A stretch of 64,000 nucleotides of DNA from Sporocytophaga myxococcoides (GTDB lineage Bacteria > Bacteroidota > Bacteroidia > Cytophagales > Cytophagaceae): positions 186,001 to 250,000 of the forward strand of contig NZ_BBLT01000003.1 of NCBI RefSeq assembly GCF_000775915.1. The letters run 5' to 3'. Under the pieces are notes generated by a model. The model was not told the origin of the DNA and did no database searches. It saw only the letters and a list, made by a program, of their open reading frames with translations. The translations under genes were made by a program, and so were the position numbers. Of the stretch, positions 27,185 to 35,681 are shown in pieces (the first letter of the stretch is position 1; each line of letters opens with the position of its first letter).

Positions 27185-28813
27185 ATGATAGGTTTCAGCA
27201 ATAAAAACAGAGGTTTGTTCAACAGTCGTTTGAAAAATGAAAAGTTCGATGTATTGATTATTGGAGGTGGGATTACAGGGGCAGGTATTCTATTAGATGC
27301 CCAAACTCGAGGACTGAAGGCGGCCTTGATTGAAATGCAGGATTTTGCACAAGGTACTTCCAGTCGTTCTACAAAGCTTATTCATGGAGGATTGCGATAT
27401 CTCAAGCAGTTAGAGTTTGCCCTTGTCGCAGAAGTTGGTAAAGAGAGAGCAATTGTACATAAAAACGCTCCTCACCTGACTGTTGCTGAAAGAATGTTAT
27501 TGCCTCTGACTGAAAAGGGAAGCATTGGCAAGCTAGGAGCTAGGTTCGGACTTTGGTTATACGATTTTCTTGCAGGTGTAAAAAAGGGTGAACGCCGGAT
27601 TATGCTTTCTGCTGATGATGTTCTGAAAATAGAGCCATTGCTTGACAGAACTATGACTATTGGTGGTGCTTTGTATTATGAATACAGGACTGACGATTCT
27701 CGTCTTACTTTTGAAATAATAAAGGAAGGGATGCTCCGGGGTGGACTTGCTATCAATTATCTGAAGGCAGAAACGATGTTATTTAACGCTGAAAGAATGA
27801 TTGTTGGTGTTAAGGCTAAAGATCTGATTACAGAAGAAACATTTTCTATTAATGCAGATTATGTAATTAATGCAACAGGTCCATGGGTTGATGAAACAGA
27901 TGCTTTGGATCAATCTTCTAAAAAGTCAAAAATCATCCATACAAAAGGAGTTCATATTGTAGTTGATCATAAGAAACTTCCAATAAGCCAGTCTGTATAT
28001 TTTGATGTACCTGATGGAAGAATGGTTTTCGCTATTCCGAGGGAGGGTAAGACCTACATTGGCACTACAGATACTTTTTATACAGGAGATATGATTAATC
28101 CGGAAATCACTTTTGAAGATCGTCAATATCTGGTAAATGCGACAAATCAGATTTTTACCAATGTAAATTTAGAGCTTTCTGATATAGAATCTGGCTGGGC
28201 CGGACTCAGACCGTTGGTGAGGGAGGAAGGAAAGTCGCCCTCAGCAATTAGCAGAAAAGATGAAGTATTTGAATATGAAAGCGGACTAATAACCATCGCC
28301 GGAGGAAAACTAACAGGTTATAGAAAGATGGCAGAAAAGGTAGTAGATATCATCCGAAAAAGAATTAAAGCCGAAAGAAGTAAAGACATTGGTAGTTGTC
28401 AGACAGCTGAAATACAGCTTGCCGGCGGGAAGTTTTCTGAGAATATTGAGAATGTCCTGGCCTTTTTTATTAAAGAAGGGGATAAAATTGGTCTTTCTGC
28501 TAAAGAGACGGAAAAGATCTTTTACAGATTCGGATCGAATACAGGAAAGGTTTTAAATTTTGCGAATGGAGTACCTTTAAGTGGACTTCCATTGTACTGG
28601 AGTATCCAACTTCAATATTGTCTCGAAGAAGAAATGATTGCAGGGGCTGAAGATTTTTTTGTCAGGAGGACTGGAGCTCTTTATTTTGATATTCTAGAGG
28701 TTAGAGATCATAAAGAAGCTGTTATAAATCACATTGCCAATTACTTTCAATGGTCGGACATTGTGAAGGAGAAAAGTTTTAAATTGATTGACAATCTGTT
28801 GCTTAATTTTTAA
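27185..28813 (+). CDS. glpD: FAD-dependent glycerol-3-phosphate dehydrogenase
   Basis: Oxidises sn-glycerol 3-phosphate to dihydroxyacetone phosphate, feeding electrons to quinone at the inner face of the membrane. The 542 residues match the family. The FAD-binding Rossmann motif is DVLIIGGGITGAGILLDA (~22-39); then FAQGTSSRSTKLIHGGLRYLK, the FAD-contact ATGPWVDE, AIPREGKTYIGTTDT, and GGKLTGYRKMAEKV near the FAD tail. The C-terminal cap domain is present. No glpF or glpK is adjacent, so it may serve lipid-precursor balance as well as glycerol use (inference). Confidence 0.95.
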   Translation: MIGFSNKNRGLFNSRLKNEKFDVLIIGGGITGAGILLDAQTRGLKAALIEMQDFAQGTSSRSTKLIHGGLRYLKQLEFALVAEVGKERAIVHKNAPHLTVAERMLLPLTEKGSIGKLGARFGLWLYDFLAGVKKGERRIMLSADDVLKIEPLLDRTMTIGGALYYEYRTDDSRLTFEIIKEGMLRGGLAINYLKAETMLFNAERMIVGVKAKDLITEETFSINADYVINATGPWVDETDALDQSSKKSKIIHTKGVHIVVDHKKLPISQSVYFDVPDGRMVFAIPREGKTYIGTTDTFYTGDMINPEITFEDRQYLVNATNQIFTNVNLELSDIESGWAGLRPLVREEGKSPSAISRKDEVFEYESGLITIAGGKLTGYRKMAEKVVDIIRKRIKAERSKDIGSCQTAEIQLAGGKFSENIENVLAFFIKEGDKIGLSAKETEKIFYRFGSNTGKVLNFANGVPLSGLPLYWSIQLQYCLEEEMIAGAEDFFVRRTGALYFDILEVRDHKEAVINHIANYFQWSDIVKEKSFKLIDNLLLNF

Positions 28814-28877
28814 GGTGCCAAATAAATTTTGAATTTTAGTGAAGAAAAGTATTCCTCCTGTTTTAATTTCCGCAAAC

Positions 28878-28901
28878 GCTGCAAAATGTTAATTTTGCGG
28901 C
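28878..28901 (+). terminator. Hairpin between glpD and kup
   Basis: A 10-bp stem with one G-T pair (28878-28887 GCTGCAAAAT with 28892-28901 ATTTTGCGGC) and a 4-base loop. The following T tract is interrupted (ATTATTAGTTT). It sits just before the kup start, so it may also shape kup translation. Confidence 0.5.
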
Positions 28902-28915
28902 ATTATTAGTTTCTT

Positions 28916-30859
28916 ATGAAAAGCTCAAAGTACGCAGTTGACACAGTCAGTTTTGCCGGTTTATTAATTACGCTTGGGATTATTTATGGTGATATCGGAA
29001 CGTCACCCCTATACGTAATGAAAGCGGTAATAGGTGGCAGCGAAGTAAATGAAGATCTGGTGCTGGGAGGTTTATCCTGTGTATTCTGGACTTTGACACT
29101 TCAGACTACGGTCAAATATGTTATACTTACACTTAGAGCAGATAACAATGGTGAAGGCGGAATCTTCTCTTTATTTGCTCTGATCCGCAGAAGAAGTCCT
29201 TATTTGGTATTCCCCGCAATGATTGGTGGAAGCATGTTGCTTGCTGATGGTATTATTACGCCTCCAATTTCTGTTTCCTCTGCCATTGAAGGTTTAAGGA
29301 TCTTTAATCCGGAGATAAATACAATACCGATTGTTATCTGTATACTGGTTTTTCTTTTTGTCATTCAGGGGCTTGGGACTAAGTTCATGGGTAACGCTTT
29401 TGGCCCTATCATGTTCATATGGTTTTGCATGCTTGCAACAATGGGAATAAAAGAAGTAATGCAGTATCCTCATGTATTGCGATGTATCAATCCATACTAT
29501 GCATACAATCTTTTGATGAATTATCCAGGAGGCTTGTGGCTTCTAGGTGCTGTATTTCTTTGTACTACCGGGGCGGAAGCATTATACTCAGACCTTGGGC
29601 ACTGTGGAAGACCCAATATCAGAATTTCATGGATTTTTGTAAAATCATGTCTGTTGTTGAATTATATGGGGCAGGGAGCATGGATATTACATAGCTCAGG
29701 AGGTTTCTTGAATGGAAGGAATCCTTTTTATGCAGTAATGCCTCAATGGTTTCTTCCGATTGGAATTGGTGTAGCAACAATGGCAGCTATTATTGCCTCT
29801 CAGGCATTAATCAGCGGATCCTTTACACTTATTTCTGAAGCCATCAGATTGAATTTGTGGCCAAAGGTAAAGCTTAGTTTTCCTACCATCATGAAAGGCC
29901 AGATTTATGTACCAAGTATCAACTGGTTGATGCTTGCAGGGTGTATTGGTATTGTGATGTATTTTAAAGAGTCTTCTCAAATGGAAGCTGCTTATGGTCT
30001 TGCTATCAATATTACCATGATCGTAACCACCATGCTACTTTGTTTTTACCTATATTTTGTAAGAAAGGTGACTTTCTTCTGGGTGGCATTGGTTTTTGTA
30101 GTTTACATGGCAATTGAACTCACATTCCTTGTTGGTAACCTTACTAAATTCATGCATGGTGGTTATGTTACACTCTTGATCAGTGGCCTTCTGATATATG
30201 TAATGTATACATGGTATGCCGCACGTAAAATCAAAAACAGACTTACTGAATTTATTAAGCTGGATGATTATATCCCTCTTCTTAAAGAACTCAGTAATGA
30301 CCTTTCTATTCCTAAATATGCTACTCACCTTGTATACTTAACCAGTGCCAATAGCATTAAAGAAATAGAATCAAAGGTAATCTATTCAATTTTTCAGAAA
30401 CAGCCCAAAAGAGCAGATATTTATTGGTTTCTCCATATTGACGTTCTTGACGAACCCTATACCATGGAATATAAAGTGAAGTTCCTGGAGCCGAATGATG
30501 TAATTCGTGTAGATTTCAGACTGGGTTTTAGAGTAGAACACAGGATTAACCTCTTCTTCAGAAAAGTTGTTGAGGATCTGGTCGCAAACAAAGAAGTGGA
30601 TTTTACCAGCCGGTATACTTCACTTTCCAAAAGAAATGTTATAGGAGATTTCAGGTTTGTTGTGCTTGAGAAACACCTGAGTCATGATAATGATTTGTCA
30701 GCGGATGAAAGGCTGATTATGAACAGCTATTTTATACTGAAAGAAATCAGCTTGTCTGAAACAAGCGCATTTGGCCTGGACACCAGTTCTGTGTCAGTAG
30801 AAAAGGTGCCTTTAGTAATTTCACCAATGGAGCATTTCGACCTGAGGAGAATAGAATAA
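28916..30859 (+). CDS. kup: KUP-family potassium uptake transporter
   Basis: A proton-coupled K+ importer of the inner membrane; 647 residues. The first helix carries the family signature IIYGDIGTSPLYVMKAV. It is followed by NNGEGGIFSLFALIRR, the LLADGIITPPISVSSAIEGL helix and CTTGAEALYSDLGHCGRPNIR. About twelve membrane helices span residues ~15-440, and a C-terminal cytosolic domain (~440-647) is soluble. Length and motifs match Kup. Monocistronic, convergent with a small minus-strand ORF immediately after its stop. Confidence 0.96.
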   Translation: MKSSKYAVDTVSFAGLLITLGIIYGDIGTSPLYVMKAVIGGSEVNEDLVLGGLSCVFWTLTLQTTVKYVILTLRADNNGEGGIFSLFALIRRRSPYLVFPAMIGGSMLLADGIITPPISVSSAIEGLRIFNPEINTIPIVICILVFLFVIQGLGTKFMGNAFGPIMFIWFCMLATMGIKEVMQYPHVLRCINPYYAYNLLMNYPGGLWLLGAVFLCTTGAEALYSDLGHCGRPNIRISWIFVKSCLLLNYMGQGAWILHSSGGFLNGRNPFYAVMPQWFLPIGIGVATMAAIIASQALISGSFTLISEAIRLNLWPKVKLSFPTIMKGQIYVPSINWLMLAGCIGIVMYFKESSQMEAAYGLAINITMIVTTMLLCFYLYFVRKVTFFWVALVFVVYMAIELTFLVGNLTKFMHGGYVTLLISGLLIYVMYTWYAARKIKNRLTEFIKLDDYIPLLKELSNDLSIPKYATHLVYLTSANSIKEIESKVIYSIFQKQPKRADIYWFLHIDVLDEPYTMEYKVKFLEPNDVIRVDFRLGFRVEHRINLFFRKVVEDLVANKEVDFTSRYTSLSKRNVIGDFRFVVLEKHLSHDNDLSADERLIMNSYFILKEISLSETSAFGLDTSSVSVEKVPLVISPMEHFDLRRIE

Positions 30860-30860
30860 A

Positions 30861-31088
30861 TTAAAATAGCATCCAGGTAGGGAATAGAAAATCCTTAAAG
30901 GTTCTTTCTTTAGTTTTCTTTTCTTTTTTTTCTTTGGAAGACACTTCGATATTTCCAGAAGTTTCTTCCGAAGGAATATTTTTTATTGCTTCGAAAATTG
31001 TAAGCGGTTTCCTGAAACCCTCCTTACGGTTGGTTTTATTTTCTGGATTTTCCATAATATTTATATTTTGTAAGTTGAACTTCCTCAT
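30861..31088 (-). CDS. Small charged hypothetical protein
   Basis: A 75-residue ORF, or 64 residues if it starts at the second ATG (31055, MENPENKTNRKEG). It is rich in Lys and Glu (SSKEKKEKKTKERTF) and ends in FKDFLFPTWMLF, a hydrophobic tail. No family is recognised. Its stop lies one base from the kup stop in convergent orientation, and it is not the shadow of another gene, which favours a real gene. Low complexity makes this uncertain. Confidence 0.45.
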   Translation of the reverse strand: MRKFNLQNINIMENPENKTNRKEGFRKPLTIFEAIKNIPSEETSGNIEVSSKEKKEKKTKERTFKDFLFPTWMLF

Positions 31089-31411
31089 ATGAAAAGCTTA
31101 ATTTACTTTAAAATGTTTTAAGAGTCAAATTGCAAGTTTCACAAAATCAGTAAAATATGTTGTTGTGTTGTTGTGGTTTTCCAATAGGGTCATGTACGAA
31201 AACGAATAAAATGTCTGTTGATTGTGGGGCAGAACTAAAAAAAATTCAATTTCTAAGCTTTAGAAAAAGATAAAAATTATTTCAGGTCATATTTAAAAGT
31301 TCCTTTAGCCAAATGGTGTGAAGCAAAGGAAAGCATTTATGAAAACCTTTTGGTCACATGTTTTAAGTGTGAAATGGTAAATAATGCAAAGTCTTCGATA
31401 TTCAGCTAAAA
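31089..31411. other. Intergenic region
   Basis: No ORF of note. A short GTTGTT-type microsatellite lies near 31150-31170. No terminator was identified for the minus-strand phosphatase promoter side. Confidence 0.4.
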
Positions 31412-32200
31412 CTAATTCCAGCGATCTTTCACGGCAGTGCTGATTTCTTCAAATGCTTTTCCGCAGGCTAAAACTTCTTTTCCTGAAAGAAAATCATTCC
31501 CTCCGGTAAAATCAGTCACAGCACCACCAGCTTCTTTAACAAGCAAAACACCGGCAGCTATATCCCAGCTGTTGAGGTTATACTCCAGACACCCGTCAAG
31601 TCTTCCGCATGCCACATAGGCAAGATCTACAGCTGTCGAGCCTAACCTTCTTACACCATTGGTGGTTTTAACAAATTCATTAATAATATTGAAATAAGCT
31701 TCTGTTTTATCAAGCTGCTTATATCGGAATCCTGTGGCGATAAGAGAGGCTTTAAGTGCAGTATTATCATTCACAAATATCCTATTTCCATTCAAGAAAG
31801 CTCCACCTCCTTCCCAGGCATAGAAACATTCGTCCAGGTTTACTTCATGAACCACCCCTAAAATTATTCTGCCTTCTGACATCAAACCTACACTGATGGA
31901 AAAAAGAGGCATCTTATGAAGATAATTCGTGGTCCCATCCAAAGGATCTATAATCCATGTATATTTTTTTTCTTCTTGGGAAATCGTCGCTTCTTCAGTG
32001 ATAAAGCCAGCCTCAGGAAGAATTTCTTTCAATCCTCGGACAAGTAGCATTTCTGATTGTTTGTCGACATAAGATACAAGGTCATTTTTGCCTTTCAACT
32101 CAATATTTGAGCGGTCAAATTCCTCCTGTTCCTTCTTTAGAAAGTTCATTACATCTTTGGTCAAATCGACTACTTTTAGGCAGATATGCTCCAGATTCAT
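31412..32200 (-). CDS. Inositol monophosphatase family protein, copy 1
   Basis: A 262-residue Mg2+-dependent, Li+-sensitive type phosphatase. Metal and catalytic motifs are intact: GFITEEAT (Glu of the first motif), WIIDPLDGTTNYLH (second motif), and SWDIAAGVLLVKEAGG (third motif, Asp). Substrates in this family range from inositol phosphates to PAP, fructose-1,6-bisphosphate or histidinol phosphate, so the reaction is not fixed by sequence. It is roughly three quarters identical by eye to the gene at 32605-33393, including the KNDLVSYVDKQSE and SGKEVLACGKAFEEIS blocks, indicating a tandem duplication. Both copies appear functional. Confidence 0.93.
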   Translation of the reverse strand: MNLEHICLKVVDLTKDVMNFLKKEQEEFDRSNIELKGKNDLVSYVDKQSEMLLVRGLKEILPEAGFITEEATISQEEKKYTWIIDPLDGTTNYLHKMPLFSISVGLMSEGRIILGVVHEVNLDECFYAWEGGGAFLNGNRIFVNDNTALKASLIATGFRYKQLDKTEAYFNIINEFVKTTNGVRRLGSTAVDLAYVACGRLDGCLEYNLNSWDIAAGVLLVKEAGGAVTDFTGGNDFLSGKEVLACGKAFEEISTAVKDRWN

Positions 32201-32416
32201 AGCAGTTTTTCTTTGGTAAATTTTAAAGAAGGCAAATCATTAAGATTGACTTTCTAATAGTAAAATGCTATTTATTCTGAATTGTTTTCAGGGGAAAAAT
32301 CTGCTTAAATTTCGCAGAAGCAATCAAAGAGCTTTGATGCTATTTCACAAAAATCTGGCTTCAAAATCAGTAGATGCTTTAATATTCGTCAGTCGAATAT
32401 TTAAAAAAATGGATTT

Positions 32417-32581
32417 TTACAATTGTTTTTGAGATAGTTCTTTCTCAATTTTTTTCAAATCAACTGAACTGCAGGAACAGCCTTTGTTACAATGTCCTTT
32501 TTGACTAAAGCTTCTATATCCTAGCCTGATTAAATATGCTAAAGACAAAATAAATAAAACTCCAATCAAAAAGGTTTGCAT
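32417..32581 (-). CDS. Cys-rich single-TM mini protein (FeoB-associated type)
   Basis: A 54-residue protein from the ATG at 32581; an upstream ATG at 32614 overlaps the preceding phosphatase by 10 bases and would add 11 residues. One N-terminal membrane helix (LIGVLFILSLAYLIRLGY) is followed by a Cys cluster GHCNKGCSCSS and a charged tail. The layout resembles FeoB-associated Cys-rich membrane proteins, which bear one helix and a CxxxCxC-like cluster. No feoA or feoB is nearby, so an iron role is only suggested. It lies between the two phosphatase paralogues in the same orientation. Confidence 0.65.
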   Translation of the reverse strand: MQTFLIGVLFILSLAYLIRLGYRSFSQKGHCNKGCSCSSVDLKKIEKELSQKQL

Positions 32582-32604
32582 ATTAATATTTATTAGTAGT
32601 GTGA

Positions 32605-33393
32605 TTAACTCCATCTTTGTTTGATCACGGCGCTGATTTCTTCAAATGCTTTTCCGCAGGCTAAAACTTCTTTACCAGACAGATAATCATTTCCTTCCTT
32701 AAAATCAGTCACTGTTCCTCCAGCTTCTTTAACGAGCAGAATGCCGGCAGCTATATCCCAGATTTTGAGATTGAATTCAAAATAACCATCAAATCTACCG
32801 CAAGCCACATAAGCTAAGTCAACAGCTGCAGAGCCTAACCTTCTGACGCCATGAGTCTTTTTTACGAATTCTTTTATAATTTCGAAATAAACATCGGTTT
32901 TGTCAAGCAAACTATAGGGAAATCCTGTTCCGATAAGAGATTCTTCAAGTTTGGTATTTGTATTGACAAAAATCTGGGTTCCGTTTAAGTACGCTCCCCC
33001 TTCTTCCCAAGCATAGAAACATTCATTTAGGTTCACTTCATGAACCACTCCCACGATTATTCTTCCTTCTGTCATCAATCCTACACTGATTGAAAAGGAT
33101 GGCACCTTATGCAGGAAGTTGGTTGTTCCATCCAGAGGATCTATGATCCAGGTGTAGGTTTTTTCTTCCCTGTTGATAGTTGCTTCTTCAGTGATAAAGC
33201 CGGCTTCAGGAAGTATATCTTTTAAACCCTTTACAAGCATGGTTTCCGACTGCTTGTCAACATATGATACCAAGTCATTTTTTCCTTTATGTTCAATTTT
33301 TGAAAGGTCAAAATTTTCAAGTTCATGCTTAATGAAGTTGCGTACTTCTTTGGTTAATGCGATTACTTCAAGGCAAAGATGTTCCAGATTCAT
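32605..33393 (-). CDS. Inositol monophosphatase family protein, copy 2
   Basis: A 262-residue paralogue of the 31412-32200 gene with the same intact metal motifs (GFITEEAT, WIIDPLDGTTNFLH, IWDIAAGILLVKEAGG). Substitutions cluster in the region 150-170 (FPYSLLDKTDVYF against FRYKQLDKTEAYF) and around FNLKIWD, which could alter substrate choice. Its ATG overlaps the stop of the upstream DUF4105 gene by 4 bases, so the two are translationally coupled; the small Cys-rich gene and copy 1 follow. Confidence 0.93.
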   Translation of the reverse strand: MNLEHLCLEVIALTKEVRNFIKHELENFDLSKIEHKGKNDLVSYVDKQSETMLVKGLKDILPEAGFITEEATINREEKTYTWIIDPLDGTTNFLHKVPSFSISVGLMTEGRIIVGVVHEVNLNECFYAWEEGGAYLNGTQIFVNTNTKLEESLIGTGFPYSLLDKTDVYFEIIKEFVKKTHGVRRLGSAAVDLAYVACGRFDGYFEFNLKIWDIAAGILLVKEAGGTVTDFKEGNDYLSGKEVLACGKAFEEISAVIKQRWS

Positions 33394-34580
33394 ATAGGGT
33401 AGTAATTTCTTCTTTTTGTGATTTTATAATAAAGGGTGAAGGACCTAATGATAATAAGCAGGAGCAATGGAACAATGGCCATATTTATTTCCTGAGGAAG
33501 GATGGAAATACACGCAGTAAATATCAGAACTACTATTCCATTAAAAAGGAAATAATAACCGGTGCTGAAGCTTCTTTTCTTTTTGAATAGAAGTATGGCA
33601 ACTATGATGTGCGTTGGAAATGCCCATATTATATTCCAGTTGTGGACAGTTACTTTATGATCTGTGCCAAACCAAAGAAACAACAGCAAGAGACCGAATA
33701 GGCCAAGTATCAGAAACAGGATTCCATCCATTGTAAATTTTTGAGGTCTTTTTTTCCAGGTAACAAAAGTAGAGAAGCCCCCGATCAATAGAAGGATAGC
33801 GAATACCATTGCAGGTGTCACTAACATGCTCTCTTCCTTGGGTTGATTTGCTTTAAAAAGAACGTTGTTCCTGGCTACAAATGCGGTTTTCCCTGAATCA
33901 GAAAGCACAGTAGCATTGCCTATGGCATTCATGAGGTGATCCGGGAGAAACATATATTGTGAAGGAGTAGCAATCCTGTCTGCCGGTGCTCCAAGACCGA
34001 GATCCATCCCCAGGTCCTGAAACTGCTTATTTACAAGGTATGGATCTATCAATTGCCTGAAGCTTTGATTTTTAAAAGCTATATTTTTAAATTGAAGTGA
34101 ATCTCCCAACGCAGCTTTAAAGGCATCTCTTAACCTTGAAGAACAATTGTCATAAAAGAAGTCGTATTTATAGTATCGGTTTTCAGGCAAATAGTTTATT
34201 TCCAGAAAATTATAAAGCTTTTGCTTTTGTGATGAAGTCATGTTAAGCTGCTGTTCTATCACAGATCTTTGCTCCTGTTCTGCTCCATAAATCAGATAGT
34301 CAGATCTGGAAACGGAAAGCATATACAAAAGCTTTCCTCTGACAAACTTCGAATAAAATCCGGGAGTATCGAAGTCGAAAGTGCCGTAGTTATAAATTTT
34401 ATCTATGTGATTGGAATCATCTTTAATCCAGATCGCGCTGTGACCAAAGCTTGAATATAACTCTTGTCCTGGAGAAACCGTGATCAGACTTACCTTGGCA
34501 TAGGGGGAAAGTTGGGGTATTGAAAAAGATATGAATGGGATAAATGCGGATAATAGCAGCAGCCAGAATTTTTTCATCAT
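33390..34580 (-). CDS. DUF4105 (Lnb N-terminal-like) membrane protein
   Basis: A 396-residue envelope protein: signal peptide (~1-19), a periplasmic domain ~25-190 and then several C-terminal membrane helices (~255-390: MVFAILLLIGGFSTFV, ILFLILGLFGLLLLFLWF, IIWAFPTHIIVAILLF and two more). The periplasmic part has the DUF4105 landmarks ELYSSFGHSAIWIKD with a conserved His, YNYGTFDFDTPGFY and YDFFYDNCSSRLRDAF with a Cys, consistent with an NlpC/P60-like hydrolase fold. The substrate is unknown. It is the first gene of the minus-strand cluster with the phosphatases, coupled to copy 2 by ATGA overlap. Confidence 0.88.
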   Translation of the reverse strand: MMKKFWLLLLSAFIPFISFSIPQLSPYAKVSLITVSPGQELYSSFGHSAIWIKDDSNHIDKIYNYGTFDFDTPGFYSKFVRGKLLYMLSVSRSDYLIYGAEQEQRSVIEQQLNMTSSQKQKLYNFLEINYLPENRYYKYDFFYDNCSSRLRDAFKAALGDSLQFKNIAFKNQSFRQLIDPYLVNKQFQDLGMDLGLGAPADRIATPSQYMFLPDHLMNAIGNATVLSDSGKTAFVARNNVLFKANQPKEESMLVTPAMVFAILLLIGGFSTFVTWKKRPQKFTMDGILFLILGLFGLLLLFLWFGTDHKVTVHNWNIIWAFPTHIIVAILLFKKKRSFSTGYYFLFNGIVVLIFTACISILPQEINMAIVPLLLLIIIRSFTLYYKITKRRNYYPI

Positions 34581-34709
34581 TCGTTCAGCGTTTTGAAATC
34601 ATAAAATTAGAAAGGTAAAAATAGGGGATAAGTTCGTAATCAAGCCACTCTTCTTAACAATTAAATATTAATTAAGGTTAGTTTTTTAGGCGTTGTAGAT
34701 TTTTAAACT

Positions 34710-35243
34710 ATGAAAAGATTAGGTTTTTGGACAATTGTGGTTCTCGGGATTACCTTTTCATGTGAAAAAAAGGAGCAGGATAAACAAATGATTCAGGTTC
34801 CGGAAGATCCGGCCCCTATGAGCAAAAACCTTTCTATAGAGCCTGTCATGATGGTGGAAGAGGTAAAAAGCAGGTTCAGAAAAGGAGCAAAGGGTTGTCG
34901 GGAAGGATTTGGGATTTGTGATGTCGTTACGGTAAAAACAGATACTTTGATTGGTGAAACAGTAAGTGACACCATTAAGGAAGAATACAGGGCTAAGTTC
35001 GTTCTCAGTAAAGATGATAATGAAATGCTGATTGAGTTTACCGAGCACATTCCTCATTTTTCAAATGAATTTGTTGTGGACCTAATGACGGGAGTTCCTG
35101 AGTTATTTGGGTATGAATATGTCAGATTAATTCCTGGAGTTTATCAGACGGATGGAGGAATCGGAGAATATGGTGGAGTAGTGGTTAAAGTAGAAAAAGG
35201 ACGGAAATTGGAGGGAGAAGCTTTAGGAATGAATTTTTTCTAA
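34710..35243 (+). CDS. Putative lipoprotein of unknown function
   Basis: 177 residues. The N-terminus has a lipobox-like end (VVLGITFSC, Cys18), so it is probably a lipid-anchored envelope protein. A Pro/Glu-rich linker follows. A conserved-looking KGCREGFGICDVVTV segment carries two Cys residues eight apart that could form a disulfide or bind a ligand. The C-terminal half is beta-rich (RAKFVLSKDDNEMLIEFTEH...GVYQTDGGIGEYGGVVVKVE). No family is recognised. Monocistronic and divergent from the DUF4105 gene, with a terminator behind it. Confidence 0.7.
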   Translation: MKRLGFWTIVVLGITFSCEKKEQDKQMIQVPEDPAPMSKNLSIEPVMMVEEVKSRFRKGAKGCREGFGICDVVTVKTDTLIGETVSDTIKEEYRAKFVLSKDDNEMLIEFTEHIPHFSNEFVVDLMTGVPELFGYEYVRLIPGVYQTDGGIGEYGGVVVKVEKGRKLEGEALGMNFF

Positions 35244-35301
35244 AAGTCTCCGAAAAATCTAATTTCACTAATTCGCTCAAAGTTGGTCTGCTATTAAAAT
35301 A

Positions 35302-35330
35302 AAAAAACACGGCAACCATCCGTGTTTTTT
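35302..35330. terminator. Bidirectional terminator
   Basis: An 11-bp perfect stem (35302-35312 AAAAAACACGG with 35320-35330 CCGTGTTTTTT), T runs on both strands. It lies between the lipoprotein gene and the convergent 70-residue ORF. Confidence 0.9.
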
Positions 35331-35349
35331 CATTTAGTTTAGTTTAGAA

Positions 35350-35562
35350 TTAAGTTGATAAATGAAGCGATTTAATGTACTCTTTCATCATCCGGACACC
35401 TTCCCTTCCGAATAAAACCTGTGCTAGTTTCAGGTTGTCCCTTTCGAATTGATCCAGATACATTTGACAATTTTTACCACTATAAAGATTGGTATAGTAC
35501 TCATAGTTTTTCTTAAATCTTCTTATGAAAAGCTTGAGATTTATTCTTGTGCGCCTGTCCAT
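35350..35562 (-). CDS. Small basic hypothetical protein
   Basis: A 70-residue cytoplasmic protein, basic at the N-terminus (MDRRTRINLKLFIRRFKKNY) and helical throughout (YLDQFERDNLKLAQVLFGREG). No family is recognised. It lies alone between a strong terminator and the cysteine desulfurase gene with no competing ORF, so it is probably real. Confidence 0.55.
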   Translation of the reverse strand: MDRRTRINLKLFIRRFKKNYEYYTNLYSGKNCQMYLDQFERDNLKLAQVLFGREGVRMMKEYIKSLHLST

Positions 35563-35681
35563 GACTTTTAACGTTGGTGCTGGTTATATATACGTAGCAG
35601 GCAAAACAAGGGATTAAAAATGTGGATAAATTAAAGGAAAATTATGCTTTTTTCTTACCATACACCTTCATTTTTAACTAC

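Noticed and set aside
32380-32400. AATATTCG/CGAATATT hairpin as terminator of the Cys-rich mini gene
   Set aside because: On the minus strand the T run precedes the stem instead of following it, so it does not fit a Rho-independent terminator.
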